From BNXB01 sp031556375 (lineage in GTDB: Bacteria > Bacteroidota > Bacteroidia > Bacteroidales > Azobacteroidaceae), in contig JAVBTA010000054.1 in the NCBI GenBank assembly GCA_031556375.1, positions 1 to 16,644 on the forward strand: a DNA stretch of 16,644 nt, given 5' to 3'. The translations under genes and the position numbers were made by a program. Shown here piece after piece: positions 1 through 8,051 of the stretch (positions within the stretch are counted from its first letter, which is position 1; the number at the start of each line of letters is the position of its first letter). Below the pieces are notes generated by a model. That model was not told where the DNA came from, searched no databases, and saw only the letters and a program-made list of their open reading frames with translations.

Positions 1-1595
1 ATTACTATACCGATAACAGCGACTGCGATACTTGGAATCGCAACGGTAACCCACTCGATATGACCATGGAAGCCGATACGATCAGCAGCAACATATTCTG
101 AGAAAGGTAAATATCCTGTGAAAATAGAGAATATAGCCAGAATAATCAATGGCACAGTCATTAACGCAGGCGATTCGTGCGGTTTGTGATGACTATCGTA
201 TTCTTTTTCTTTACCCCAGAAAATATTGAAGTATAAACGGAACATATAAAATGCAGTTAATCCGGCAACAAACAACATGGTAAAGAAAATCAATTTATCA
301 TGGTGAAATGCTGCTGCAAGAATCTCATCTTTACTATAAAATCCTGAGAATAAAGGAATACCAGCAATTGCGAAACAAGCTATAAGAAATGTAATACTGG
401 TGATCGGCATGAATTTATGCAAACGCCCCATATCTTTCATTTCGTTGCTGTGAACAGCATGGATTACCGAACCTGCTCCAAGGAAAAGAAGAGCTTTAAA
501 GAACGCGTGTGTGAACAAGTGGAACATAGAAGCCATGTAGCCTAATCCATCATGTCCTTCGTAACCCGAAACACCTAAAGAAACCATCATATAGGCAATC
601 TGGGAAATCGTAGAGAAAGCCAATACGCGTTTAATATCTGTTTGTGTAACAGCAATAATCGCTGCAAAAAGCGCGGTAAACGCACCAATGTATGCTATCA
701 ATGTCAACACCTCAGGCGCTGCGAAAATATATACAGGAAATAAACGGGCAACCAGATAAACACCTGCCACAACCATCGTAGCAGCGTGGATCAGAGCCGA
801 TACGGGAGTCGGACCTTCCATAGCATCAGGCAACCAGATGTGCAGAGGGAACATCGCTGATTTTCCGGCACCTCCCATGAAGATCAATGCCATAGCCCAT
901 GCACCGACAGACAGTCCCATAAAAGAGAGTCCCTGCATCGACGTTACTGCCAAATCAGCATTATTTGCAGTCAAAGCTCCGAAATCGAAAGTTCCCGTAT
1001 AGAAAGACAGGATCAGGATTCCCACCAGGAAGCCTAAGTCTGCGAAACGGGTAACAATAAACGCTTTCTTTGAGGCTGCAACCGCAGATGGTTTTGTATA
1101 GTAAAATCCGATAAGAGAATAGGATGAAACCCCTACTAACTCCCAGAAAATATACATTTGAAAAATATTCGTTGCGACAACCAGTCCCAACATAGAGAAA
1201 CTGAACAACGAAAGGAAAGCATAATAACGTTGGAAGCCTTTTTCTCCATGCATATAACTTAAACTATAGAGATGCACCATCAAAGAAACAGTGGTGATTA
1301 CTACCAGCATCATAACAGAGATAGGATCCAATAAAACTCCCAAATCAATGTGTAACTTATCTGTAAGATTCAACCATGTGATGTTGAATGGAATCTCCGC
1401 GACAAAAGCTCCGGCTGCATCCTTTCCTTTCACAAAGAAGTATTGGAAAGCCACAAAATAGGAAAGTACCGCAGCAAATCCCATTCCTAATGTACCGATA
1501 ATACCCGCTACATTATGCTTCATTTTGTGCCCTGTCAGTCCTAACAGGAGAAAGAGGACAAAAGGTGTAATTAATATTAATAAGCTGTATTCCAT
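1..1595 (-). CDS. nuoL: NADH-quinone oxidoreductase subunit L (partial, 3' end beyond left edge)
   Basis: Large antiporter-like membrane subunit of complex I, which helps drive proton translocation in the distal membrane arm. I translated it by eye from an ATG at 1595-1593; the frame stays open to base 1, giving about 531 codons, so roughly the last hundred residues of a typical 600-650 aa NuoL are missing. Hallmarks visible are the TM5 region IFWELVGVSSY with Glu152, and the strongly conserved stretch GGAGKSAMFPLHIWLPDAM starting near residue 241 (Lys245), followed by EGPTPVSALIHAATMV. Many hydrophobic helices are present. It starts 15 bp after the nuoK stop, with an AAGGA-like sequence upstream, and is the last nuo gene visible; nuoM and nuoN would be expected beyond the edge. 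Identity is seen directly; the role follows from the family. Confidence 0.96.
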   Translation of the reverse strand, partial: MEYSLLILITPFVLFLLLGLTGHKMKHNVAGIIGTLGMGFAAVLSYFVAFQYFFVKGKDAAGAFVAEIPFNITWLNLTDKLHIDLGVLLDPISVMMLVVITTVSLMVHLYSLSYMHGEKGFQRYYAFLSLFSFSMLGLVVATNIFQMYIFWELVGVSSYSLIGFYYTKPSAVAASKKAFIVTRFADLGFLVGILILSFYTGTFDFGALTANNADLAVTSMQGLSFMGLSVGAWAMALIFMGGAGKSAMFPLHIWLPDAMEGPTPVSALIHAATMVVAGVYLVARLFPVYIFAAPEVLTLIAYIGAFTALFAAIIAVTQTDIKRVLAFSTISQIAYMMVSLGVSGYEGHDGLGYMASMFHLFTHAFFKALLFLGAGSVIHAVHSNEMKDMGRLHKFMPITSITFLIACFAIAGIPLFSGFYSKDEILAAAFHHDKLIFFTMLFVAGLTAFYMFRLYFNIFWGKEKEYDSHHKPHESPALMTVPLIILAIFSIFTGYLPFSEYVAADRIGFHGHIEWVTVAIPSIAVAVIGIV

Positions 1596-1610
1596 AATTT
1601 TATTCCTTTT

Positions 1611-1919
1611 TTACTCTTTCATTTTATTTATCTTTCTGACATTAACGCTTCCTATATTGCGGTAAACGTTGATAATGATAGCAATGGCTATTGCTGTTTC
1701 GGCAGCGGTAATGGCAATACCGAACAAAGTAAAGAACATTCCTTCCATGCTTCCGGGAAATAAATACCGGTTGAAAACGGCAAAATTGATCTCGACGGCA
1801 TTCAAAACCAATTCGAGTGAAATCAGAATGGCCAGCATGTTTTTTCTCGCAATGAATCCATAGATCCCGATAAAAAACATCAGTGTGCTGACAATCAGAT
1901 AATATTCCATTTTTATCAT
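1611..1919 (-). CDS. nuoK: NADH-quinone oxidoreductase subunit K
   Basis: Small membrane subunit of complex I carrying conserved membrane glutamates on the proton path. It has 102 aa, the normal NuoK length, with three predicted membrane helices. The family pattern is clear: MEYYLIVSTLMFFIGIYG at the N-terminus, LISLELVLNAVEINF in helix 2, and AAETAIAIAIIINVYR in helix 3. The ATG at 1919-1917 is chosen because NuoK proteins usually begin a few residues before the (E)YYLIVS motif; a second Met at codon 4 is possible. An AGGA sequence lies just upstream. It sits 6 bp after nuoJ and 15 bp before nuoL, inside the nuo transcription unit. Confidence 0.96.
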   Translation of the reverse strand: MIKMEYYLIVSTLMFFIGIYGFIARKNMLAILISLELVLNAVEINFAVFNRYLFPGSMEGMFFTLFGIAITAAETAIAIAIIINVYRNIGSVNVRKINKMKE

Positions 1920-1925
1920 AATATC

Positions 1926-2441
1926 CTATCTTTTACGTGCAATTAAAATACCTCCTATGATACAAGCCAATAAGAGTACACTCAATATCTCAAAAGGTAA
2001 TAAATATTGGAATTTCTCGGTTCCCATTAAAGCCCGGCCAATCATTTTCATATTGATTTCCTGATCTCCGGCAATAGTCGGGTTGTCGAGATAATTTAAG
2101 AATTCATGTTTCAACAAAGCAAAACCTGTCAAAGCAGCACCTGCAACTGCAGCAGCTGCACCATAGAGAATTCTTTTTGTATTATGATTATCGATCATAT
2201 CCCCTTTATTGCTGGTAAGGAAAATTGCAAAAATGAACAATACAACGATTCCACCTGCATAAACTGAAATTTGTACGGCAGCAAGGAAATGATAATTCAA
2301 CAAAAGATACAGACCTGCAGTCCCTATCAATACAAAGAGGAGATAGGTTGCTGCACGCAGGATCTTTTTGGAAGTCACTGCCATCACCGACATGATCACA
2401 ATGAATAAGGCCAGACAAATAAAAATAATTAGATTAGCCAT
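1926..2441 (-). CDS. nuoJ: NADH-quinone oxidoreductase subunit J
   Basis: Membrane subunit of complex I, 171 aa, with about five hydrophobic segments (roughly residues 4-22, 30-50, 55-75, 92-110 and 145-165). The segment containing AVQISVYAGGIVVLFIF is the NuoJ signature: this helix (TM3) carries the pi-bulge region linked to quinone-proton coupling in characterised complexes. It starts with ATG at 2441, 5 bp after the nuoI stop, and ends 6 bp before nuoK. There is no clear Shine-Dalgarno. Family assignment rests on this motif plus gene order between nuoI and nuoK. Confidence 0.95.
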   Translation of the reverse strand: MANLIIFICLALFIVIMSVMAVTSKKILRAATYLLFVLIGTAGLYLLLNYHFLAAVQISVYAGGIVVLFIFAIFLTSNKGDMIDNHNTKRILYGAAAAVAGAALTGFALLKHEFLNYLDNPTIAGDQEINMKMIGRALMGTEKFQYLLPFEILSVLLLACIIGGILIARKR

Positions 2442-2446
2442 AATAT

Positions 2447-2941
2447 TTATTGATTTTCTTCTTTTACAACTTTTTCTTTCTTGATCAGTGAAGATCCTTC
2501 CTTGTTCAGGCGTTCAAGCAGTTTGGAACGGGTGAACATTGCATGTTCGAAATTAGTAGACCATTCGATTGCATCCTGAGGACAAGTCATCGTACAAAGT
2601 GCACAAAAAGTACAACTACCCAAATCATAGAGGTATTTATCCAATACTTTCTTTTCCTTGCCGGTTTCTTCATCCACTTCTTTTTTAGAAATAACCTGGA
2701 TCGTTCCGTTAGGGCAATTCGTTGCACAAATACCGCAAGCAGTACATTTGTGCTGATTGTTCTCGTTGTGCGGCATAGTCAACTGCCCGCGCATACGTTC
2801 GTGAGGAAATACCTTACCCCGATTTTCAGGATATTGTTCCGTTACTTTCGGACGAATGAAATTCAGCATGGTGATATACATCCCCTGCATCAAACGGTAA
2901 ATCCCGATGAATATGTTTTTTATATAATTTATCAGTTTCAT
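2447..2941 (-). CDS. nuoI: NADH-quinone oxidoreductase subunit I (8Fe ferredoxin-type)
   Basis: Peripheral subunit carrying two 4Fe-4S clusters (N6a, N6b) that pass electrons toward the NuoB cluster. The chosen ATG at 2941-2939 gives 164 aa and overlaps the nuoH TGA as ATGA, a usual arrangement for translational coupling. An in-frame ATG at 3004 would add 21 residues that overlap nuoH and do not resemble NuoI, so I reject it. Two CxxCxxCxxxCP motifs are complete: Cys66, 69, 72, 76 and Cys110, 113, 116, 120. The amphipathic N-terminus resembles the membrane-attachment helix of NuoI. The C-terminus is a charged, lysine/glutamate-rich tail, often variable in this family. Confidence 0.95.
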   Translation of the reverse strand: MKLINYIKNIFIGIYRLMQGMYITMLNFIRPKVTEQYPENRGKVFPHERMRGQLTMPHNENNQHKCTACGICATNCPNGTIQVISKKEVDEETGKEKKVLDKYLYDLGSCTFCALCTMTCPQDAIEWSTNFEHAMFTRSKLLERLNKEGSSLIKKEKVVKEENQ

Positions 2942-4002
2942 AGTAGCACGCACAAAGCCATTAATAATATATTCAGTAATGCCAGTGGCATCAATATCTT
3001 CCACTCAAGATTCAACAATTGATCGACACGCAGACGTGGGAACGACCAACGGATCCACAATGCAAGAAATACACAGAAGAATGTTTTTCCAAAAAACCAG
3101 ATAACCGGAGGTATAAAATCCATTACGTGGTTAAATCCTTCCCAACCCGGTATGTGGAGCGGCATCCAACCTCCAAGGAACATTGTAGCTGCAATTGCGG
3201 CAACAATAAACATGTTCAGGTATTCTGCCAGATAGAAAAATCCGAATTGAATACCGGAATATTCCGTATGGTAACCGGCTGTCAATTCCGATTCAGCTTC
3301 AGGTAAGTCGAAAGGACCGCGGTTTGTTTCAGCATGAGATGCGATCAGATAAATAATGAACGCAATAAATGCAGGAATATGTCCTTTGAAAATGAACCAC
3401 ATTTCAGATTGTTGATTTACAATTTCAGACAGTTGCATCGATCCGGAAAGGATTACGATTGTCATCAACGCTAATCCGCATGAAAGTTCGTAACTGATCA
3501 ACTGCGCCCCGCTTCGCATAGCCCCGATCATGGTATACTTATTATTACTGGACCATCCGGCAAGCAGGATACCTACAACTCCCAGGGATGAAACGGCTAA
3601 TAGATAAAACACACCTATATTAAAATCGATAGCGTGTAAAGCCGGATCAAAAGGAAGGGCTCCAAATGTACAAATGGATGCGATAATAACCAAGAAAGAC
3701 GCGATACGGAACAACACAGGATCTGCCCTGTCTATTTTGATAAGCTCTTTCAATAAGATTTTAACCATGTCGGCCACACTCTGGATAATACCGAAAGGTC
3801 CTACCCGGTTAGGTCCGATGCGACATTGGAAGAAAGCACAGACTTTCCGCTCAATATAAATCAATAACAGTGCAAGTACCGCGTAAACGCCCAATATGGC
3901 AACTCCTACGAGTACAAATTCAACGAATAATGCCCAGCCATCGCTCATGTAAGTGCGAAGAAACTGATCTATCCAATTGGTCAAACCACTAAAGTCAAAC
4001 AT
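2938..4002 (-). CDS. nuoH: NADH-quinone oxidoreductase subunit H
   Basis: Membrane subunit that forms, with NuoB and NuoCD, the quinone-binding chamber of complex I. It has 354 aa with about eight or nine hydrophobic helices. Signature stretches are ERKVCAFFQCRIGPNRVGP near residues 50-70, and FDLPEAESELTAGYHTEYSG near residue 230, whose acidic residues line the path between the quinone site and the proton channels. It starts at ATG 4002-4000, 10 bp after the nuoCD stop, and its TGA overlaps the nuoI ATG. Length and motif order fit full-length NuoH with no sign of damage. Confidence 0.97.
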   Translation of the reverse strand: MFDFSGLTNWIDQFLRTYMSDGWALFVEFVLVGVAILGVYAVLALLLIYIERKVCAFFQCRIGPNRVGPFGIIQSVADMVKILLKELIKIDRADPVLFRIASFLVIIASICTFGALPFDPALHAIDFNIGVFYLLAVSSLGVVGILLAGWSSNNKYTMIGAMRSGAQLISYELSCGLALMTIVILSGSMQLSEIVNQQSEMWFIFKGHIPAFIAFIIYLIASHAETNRGPFDLPEAESELTAGYHTEYSGIQFGFFYLAEYLNMFIVAAIAATMFLGGWMPLHIPGWEGFNHVMDFIPPVIWFFGKTFFCVFLALWIRWSFPRLRVDQLLNLEWKILMPLALLNILLMALCVLL

Positions 4003-4012
4003 ACTTTATATT

Positions 4013-5641
4013 TTATCTGTCAATACAGGGTACTACATAATCTAACGATGCCCCTATCATAATAAGGTCAGCTACTTTGGATCCAACAGTGGTAGGAATC
4101 AAGGCATTAACCAAAGTCATACACGGTGAACGGAACTTAATCCGGTAGGGCGACTTATCTCCTTTACTATTAATGTAAACATCGAATTCTCCTCGGGCAT
4201 TTTCCACACGTTGGAAGAATTCTCCTTCCGGAAGACGTATGATTGCTTTTGTCTTAGCAGCAAATGGGCCTTCTGGTATATTGTCAATCAATTGTTCTAT
4301 AATTTTCAATGATTCTTCGATTTCATCCAGGCGAATAATATAACGATCGAATGTCATACCATCCTGACGTATCATTTCTTTGAAATCGACTTTGGAATAT
4401 GCAGCATAAGGCTCAATCTTACGGATATCGTTACTCCAACCGGAAGCACGTCCTGAAGGGCCTGTAGCTCCCAAAGAAATCGCCTGTTCTTTACTCAGGT
4501 AACCGACACCTTCCATACGGCCTCTTGCGATCGGATTGCCGGTGAACAACATATGGTGTTCTTTAAGCATCTTACGCAAATATGGAATAAATTCCTTTAC
4601 TTTACGTTGAAAATTAGAATGAATATCTTGAGCAACACCTCCGACGACGCTGTAATTAGCCATCAGACGGCCTCCTGCAGTTTCTTCAAAGATATCCATG
4701 ATCTTTTCACGGTCACGCATACCATATACGAAAGCCGTGATAGAGCCCATATCCATCGCCATACAACCCCAACCCAACAAGTGGGATGCGATACGGGTCA
4801 ACTCATCAAAAATAGTACGGATGTAGTGGGCACGCTCAGGCACTTCCAGTTCAAGCGCTTTTTCGCAGCACAAACAAACCGCATGACGGTTAATGGTTCC
4901 TGAAAGATAATCCAGACGGTCCGTGAGGTGAAGGATCTGAGGATAAGTATAAGCTTCGCTCATCTTCTCAATACCCCTATGGATATACCCGAAATTCGGG
5001 TCGATTTTCTTAACGACCTCACCTTCAAGGGAAACCCGCAGGTGAAGAACCCCGTGAGTAGCAGGGTGTTGAGGTCCGAAGTTGACAATATATTCTTCTT
5101 CTTCGAATAATTTATGAGTCGATTCGACCGGTTGTCCCATTTTCAGTTCTACTGTAGGGACTCTTTCCATGTCTTCGATCAACTCATTTTCCATCGGAAC
5201 AGGGTTCAATTCTGGGTTTGCATCGTAATCCTTACGTAACGGATACCCTTTCCAATCCTGGCGTAGGAACAAACGGCGCATGTCAGGATGGTTTATGAAG
5301 CGAATACCAAGGAAGTCGTATACTTCACGTTCGTATAAACCCGCTGATTCCCAAAGATCATGAACAGAATCGATAAGAGGATTTTCACGGTCGGTAGTAG
5401 ATGTTTTCAATGCTACTAACTGAGTCGGATCCTGTGTATTGGAAAGATAATAAATTGTACCTAAACTTTCGGTGTAATCCATTCCGACGATATCCATCAG
5501 GAAATCACAATTACATTCTTTTCTTAAAAAAGTAGCAGCTTCGTACAGATTTTCTTTTGGAACGGTTACATTCAGAGTTTTTCCATTTTCCTCAACAACG
5601 GCGAAAGCCAGAGCGGATAATTTATTATTGATTTGTTCCAT
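4013..5641 (-). CDS. nuoCD: NADH-quinone oxidoreductase fused subunit C/D
   Basis: Fusion of the 30-kDa (NuoC) and 49-kDa (NuoD) hydrophilic subunits, 542 aa, forming most of the quinone-reduction site with NuoB. The NuoC part covers about residues 1-145 and shows EREVYDFLGIRFINHPDMRR (104-123) and GYPLRKDY (132-139). A linker of about 40 acidic residues follows. The NuoD part begins near 182 with YIVNFGPQHPATHG (184-197), then HRGIEK (221-226), and ends with the typical ..LDYVVPCIDR terminus; the NuoD His/Asp quinone-site region is therefore present. The start lies inside nuoB (17-bp overlap) and is preceded by a perfect AGGAGG 6 nt upstream, which supports the ATG at 5641. CD fusion is known in several lineages, including Bacteroidota. 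Confidence 0.97.
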   Translation of the reverse strand: MEQINNKLSALAFAVVEENGKTLNVTVPKENLYEAATFLRKECNCDFLMDIVGMDYTESLGTIYYLSNTQDPTQLVALKTSTTDRENPLIDSVHDLWESAGLYEREVYDFLGIRFINHPDMRRLFLRQDWKGYPLRKDYDANPELNPVPMENELIEDMERVPTVELKMGQPVESTHKLFEEEEYIVNFGPQHPATHGVLHLRVSLEGEVVKKIDPNFGYIHRGIEKMSEAYTYPQILHLTDRLDYLSGTINRHAVCLCCEKALELEVPERAHYIRTIFDELTRIASHLLGWGCMAMDMGSITAFVYGMRDREKIMDIFEETAGGRLMANYSVVGGVAQDIHSNFQRKVKEFIPYLRKMLKEHHMLFTGNPIARGRMEGVGYLSKEQAISLGATGPSGRASGWSNDIRKIEPYAAYSKVDFKEMIRQDGMTFDRYIIRLDEIEESLKIIEQLIDNIPEGPFAAKTKAIIRLPEGEFFQRVENARGEFDVYINSKGDKSPYRIKFRSPCMTLVNALIPTTVGSKVADLIMIGASLDYVVPCIDR

Positions 5642-6263
5642 CTACAACCTCCTCTTTTTTAAGTTCTTGTCGTTCTGCTTCGAGATATGGTTTCATATCC
5701 GGTTGTGAAGGCAGGCGGAAAAATTCCTGCATTTTTATTTTACGTGCTAATTGCATCATACCATAAATCATAGCATCCGGGCGTGGAGGGCAACCTGGGA
5801 TGTAAACATCGACCGGAATTACTTCATCAACTCCCATTACCGTGTGATAAGAACTTTTGAACGGTCCTCCGCTGATAGCACAGCTTCCGAAAGCCATCAC
5901 ATATTTTGGTTCTGCCATTTGGTCGTAAAGACGTTTCAAAACCGGTGCCATTTTGTGAACAATAGTTCCGCAGACAAAAACGACGTCGGCCTGACGTGGA
6001 CTGTTACGGGTAACTTCCCATCCGAAACGGGCAAAGTCATAACGGGCAGCTCCAAGACACATAAATTCAATACCACAGCAGCTGGTAGCAAATGTCAGAG
6101 GCCATACCGAATTGGAACGTCCCCAGTTAATAACATCATCTATCTTGCTGATAAATATATTGACTCCGTTGTCTTTCAGTTCTTTAACATATTCTTCGAG
6201 GTATTCATTTTCCTTGAAATCCTCGTTTTTCATGTTTCTGATATAAATATCTTTTACTTCCAT
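5625..6263 (-). CDS. nuoB: NADH-quinone oxidoreductase subunit B
   Basis: Subunit holding the terminal 4Fe-4S cluster N2, the direct donor to quinone. The four ligands are visible: adjacent Cys62-Cys63 in ATSCCGIEF, Cys128 in FGSCAISGG and Cys158 in YIPGCPPRPDA. I place the start at ATG 6263-6261 (212 aa), preceded by AAAGGAG at good spacing and overlapping the nuoA stop by 10 bp. The frame is open to an ATG at 6374, but the extra 37 residues (MGSRHERSGSARIG..) are just nuoA read in another frame. The N-terminus is about 30 residues longer than some NuoB proteins, and the C-terminus has a charged extension. The 3' end overlaps nuoCD by 17 bp. Confidence 0.96.
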   Translation of the reverse strand: MEVKDIYIRNMKNEDFKENEYLEEYVKELKDNGVNIFISKIDDVINWGRSNSVWPLTFATSCCGIEFMCLGAARYDFARFGWEVTRNSPRQADVVFVCGTIVHKMAPVLKRLYDQMAEPKYVMAFGSCAISGGPFKSSYHTVMGVDEVIPVDVYIPGCPPRPDAMIYGMMQLARKIKMQEFFRLPSQPDMKPYLEAERQELKKEEVVDGTNQ

Positions 6264-6607
6264 TTCAAGGCTCCTTTCTTCCAGGCGTAAGCTAACCCGA
6301 GGGCTAAGATGACTAAAAAGAACGACACACAAACCAATCCTTGCACTCCCAGATCTTTCATGACGACTGCCCATGGGAAAAGCAATACGGTTTCAACGTC
6401 GAACACCAAAAATAAAATAGCGAAAAGATAATACCCCACCCGGAATTGCACCCAGGAGGTTCCACGGGTAGGGATACCGCATTCATACGGATCTCCTTTG
6501 TGGGGATTTGTAGAAGATGGAGCAAGCAGTTTTGCTATCAGCAAAGCCGCTACAACCATAAATATAGCCGTGATAAGTACGACCAGAAATAACGCAGAAT
6601 TACTCAT
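6254..6607 (-). CDS. nuoA: NADH-quinone oxidoreductase subunit A
   Basis: Small membrane subunit of complex I and first gene of the operon. It has 117 aa with three hydrophobic helices (about 4-28, 59-81, 88-108). The loop after helix 1 has the PYECGIP motif (40-46) that contacts the quinone cavity, and helix 2 has LVFDVETVLLFPWA, the NuoA signature with its conserved acidic residues. No gene is seen between it and the promoter at 6692-6723, so the mRNA leader would be about 80 nt. nuoE, nuoF and nuoG are absent around it. Confidence 0.96.
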   Translation of the reverse strand: MSNSALFLVVLITAIFMVVAALLIAKLLAPSSTNPHKGDPYECGIPTRGTSWVQFRVGYYLFAILFLVFDVETVLLFPWAVVMKDLGVQGLVCVSFFLVILALGLAYAWKKGALKWK

Positions 6608-6691
6608 GTGAGCGCTGTCTTTTTGTTATAAAAATACTTGTGATAGAGGGCTTTTTCATATCAGCAAGTTCAATATCCTTTGATTTCGGCG

Positions 6692-6723
6692 CAAAAGTAA
6701 GAACAATTTATTTGTCTCGCAAA
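6692..6723 (-). promoter_or_regulatory. Promoter of the nuo operon (Bacteroidota type)
   Basis: On the minus strand a -33 element TTTG (6723-6720) is followed by a 20-nt spacer and a -7 element TACTTTTG (6699-6692). This matches the known Bacteroidota primary sigma consensus TTTG-N19-21-TAnnTTTG exactly. It would start transcription around 6685-6690, about 80 nt before the nuoA ATG. No operator-like palindrome was seen next to it. Confidence 0.75.
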
Positions 6724-6743
6724 GATTTTCTGAATAAAATTTG

Positions 6744-6751
6744 TACATTTG
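6744..6751 (+). promoter_or_regulatory. -7 promoter element for the thioredoxin-family gene
   Basis: TACATTTG matches the Bacteroidota -7 box TAnnTTTG. It lies about 31 nt upstream of the ATG at 6782, implying a leader of roughly 25 nt. No TTTG is found at the right distance upstream (the 4 bases at a 20-nt spacing read CAAA, which is the nuo -33 box on the other strand), so the promoter may be weak or may depend on another factor. Confidence 0.5.
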
Positions 6752-6781
6752 CAAAATCTAAACTTGTTAAAAATTAGAAGA

Positions 6782-7912
6782 ATGAAAAAAATTATTTTAT
6801 CAATAGGCTGTCTTTTACCTCTTGCTTTGTTTGGGCAAGGAGATAAATTTGTTTTGGAAGGAAAGGTTGGTCAACTCAATAGTCCGGCAAAAGCATATCT
6901 GATGTATCGTTCCGGTGATGAGACTGTAACAGATTCTGCTACTATTAAAAACGGAACATTTGAGTTTACAGGAGCATTAGAAAACCCTACAAGAGGAACT
7001 TTGGTTTTGAGCCATGACGGAACCTTCGATCCTAATGCTCGCACCCGTCCGGGTGACTTATTACAAATTTTTCTTGAACCGGTTAAATTTTCTTTGACAA
7101 GTCCCGATTCAATAAAACATGCATCAATAAAAGGTTCTCCCCTCAATGATGACAATAAAAGATTTGAGGCATCATTAAAACCTATCAATGAAAAAATGAA
7201 TGTTTTAATGGCAGAATATCAAAACGCTTCTGAAGAAGACAAAAAGTCGGAAGCTTTTCAGAAGAATATCGAAAGCCGCTACGAAGGACTCCAGGATGAG
7301 ATGAATGACAGCTATTTATCTTTCATTAAAACGAATCCGGGATCTTTTGTAAGTGTAATTGCTTTGAACTACTATGCAAGCGCTAATTCTGACGTTGAAA
7401 AGATTGAGCCGGCATTTAATCTTTTGTCTCCTGAAATGAAAAATTCAAAAGAAGGAAAAACTTTTGCTGCCAGAATTGATAATTTAAAGAAAGTTGCTGT
7501 CGGTGCTATTGCTCCTGATTTTGCTCAAGCTGATCCTAACGGAAAAGACATTAAATTGTCGGACTTCAGAGGAAAATATCTTTTGATTGATTTTTGGGCT
7601 TCATGGTGTGGTCCTTGCCGGAAAGAAAATCCGCATGTTGTAGCTGCATACAATCAATATAAAGCCAAAAACTTTGAAATTCTTGGTGTTTCTTTGGATA
7701 ATAATAAAGAAGCATGGCTGAAAGCAATTGAAAAAGATGGTTTGACATGGCCTCAGGTATCTGATATAGGCGGTTGGAAAAATGCAGTAGCTCAACAATA
7801 TGCAGTGCAATCTATTCCACAAAACTTTTTACTGGATCCTAACGGAAAAATTATCGCCAAAAACCTACGCGGAGAAGATTTGGCAAAGAAATTGGAAGAA
7901 TTATTGAAATAA
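6782..7912 (+). CDS. Secreted DUF4369 / thioredoxin-like (TlpA family) disulfide oxidoreductase
   Basis: Predicted periplasmic thiol-disulfide protein of 376 aa. Residues 1-20 form a signal peptide (MKK, a hydrophobic stretch, then LFGQG), probably cleaved near Gly18-Gln19. Residues about 22-115 resemble the DUF4369 N-terminal beta domain common in Bacteroidota, residues 120-235 are helical and charged, and residues 240-376 are an AhpC/TSA-type thioredoxin fold. The redox motif WCGPC is at 275-279 and the cis-Pro loop SIPQ is at 344-347. The ATG at 6782 is preferred over a TTG at 6749 because the latter overlaps the -7 box. Such proteins are thought to reduce disulfides, including apocytochrome c CxxCH, but the substrate here is unknown. 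It is monocistronic and ends at a strong hairpin. Confidence 0.9.
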   Translation: MKKIILSIGCLLPLALFGQGDKFVLEGKVGQLNSPAKAYLMYRSGDETVTDSATIKNGTFEFTGALENPTRGTLVLSHDGTFDPNARTRPGDLLQIFLEPVKFSLTSPDSIKHASIKGSPLNDDNKRFEASLKPINEKMNVLMAEYQNASEEDKKSEAFQKNIESRYEGLQDEMNDSYLSFIKTNPGSFVSVIALNYYASANSDVEKIEPAFNLLSPEMKNSKEGKTFAARIDNLKKVAVGAIAPDFAQADPNGKDIKLSDFRGKYLLIDFWASWCGPCRKENPHVVAAYNQYKAKNFEILGVSLDNNKEAWLKAIEKDGLTWPQVSDIGGWKNAVAQQYAVQSIPQNFLLDPNGKIIAKNLRGEDLAKKLEELLK

Positions 7913-7924
7913 TTATCAGATTAT

Positions 7925-7970
7925 AAAAATACAAAGGCGCTAAGAAAAAACTTAGCGCCTTTGTATTTTT
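7925..7970 (+). terminator. Perfect 20-bp hairpin, likely bidirectional terminator
   Basis: Left arm 7925-7944 and right arm 7951-7970 are exact reverse complements, separated by a loop of six A. The core is ACAAAGGCGCTAAG paired with CTTAGCGCCTTTGT, flanked by A-rich and T-rich tracts, so RNA from either strand ends in a stem followed by U-rich sequence. It starts 13 bp after the stop of the thioredoxin-family gene and lies about 80 bp beyond the stop of the convergent GNAT gene, so it can serve both. The 80 bp between the hairpin and the GNAT stop hold nothing else I recognise. Confidence 0.9.
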
Positions 7971-8051
7971 ACAACCCGACCTCGTACCTTTACGCACGAA
8001 AAAATAAGGTTTACGGTATATCCCTTATCGATTAAACACTAGATAATTAAA

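Noticed and set aside
2942..3004. 21-residue upstream extension of nuoI
   Set aside because: It overlaps the end of nuoH by over 60 bp, while the internal ATG gives the usual ATGA junction and a normal NuoI length.
5751..6290. 179-codon open frame on the plus strand opposite nuoB
   Set aside because: Shadow of nuoB; no start signal or recognisable protein.
6264..6374. 37-residue upstream extension of the nuoB reading frame
   Set aside because: It is fully inside nuoA in another frame, does not resemble NuoB, and the ATG at 6263 has a strong Shine-Dalgarno sequence.
6782..6841. Lipoprotein signal in the thioredoxin-family protein (Cys10)
   Set aside because: The residues before Cys (S-I-G) fit the lipobox poorly and a long hydrophobic stretch continues after Cys, so an ordinary signal peptide fits better.
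7971..8051. Possible small RNA or promoter between the hairpin and the GNAT gene
   Set aside because: Only a poor -7-like match (TACCTTTA) was seen and nothing structured follows.
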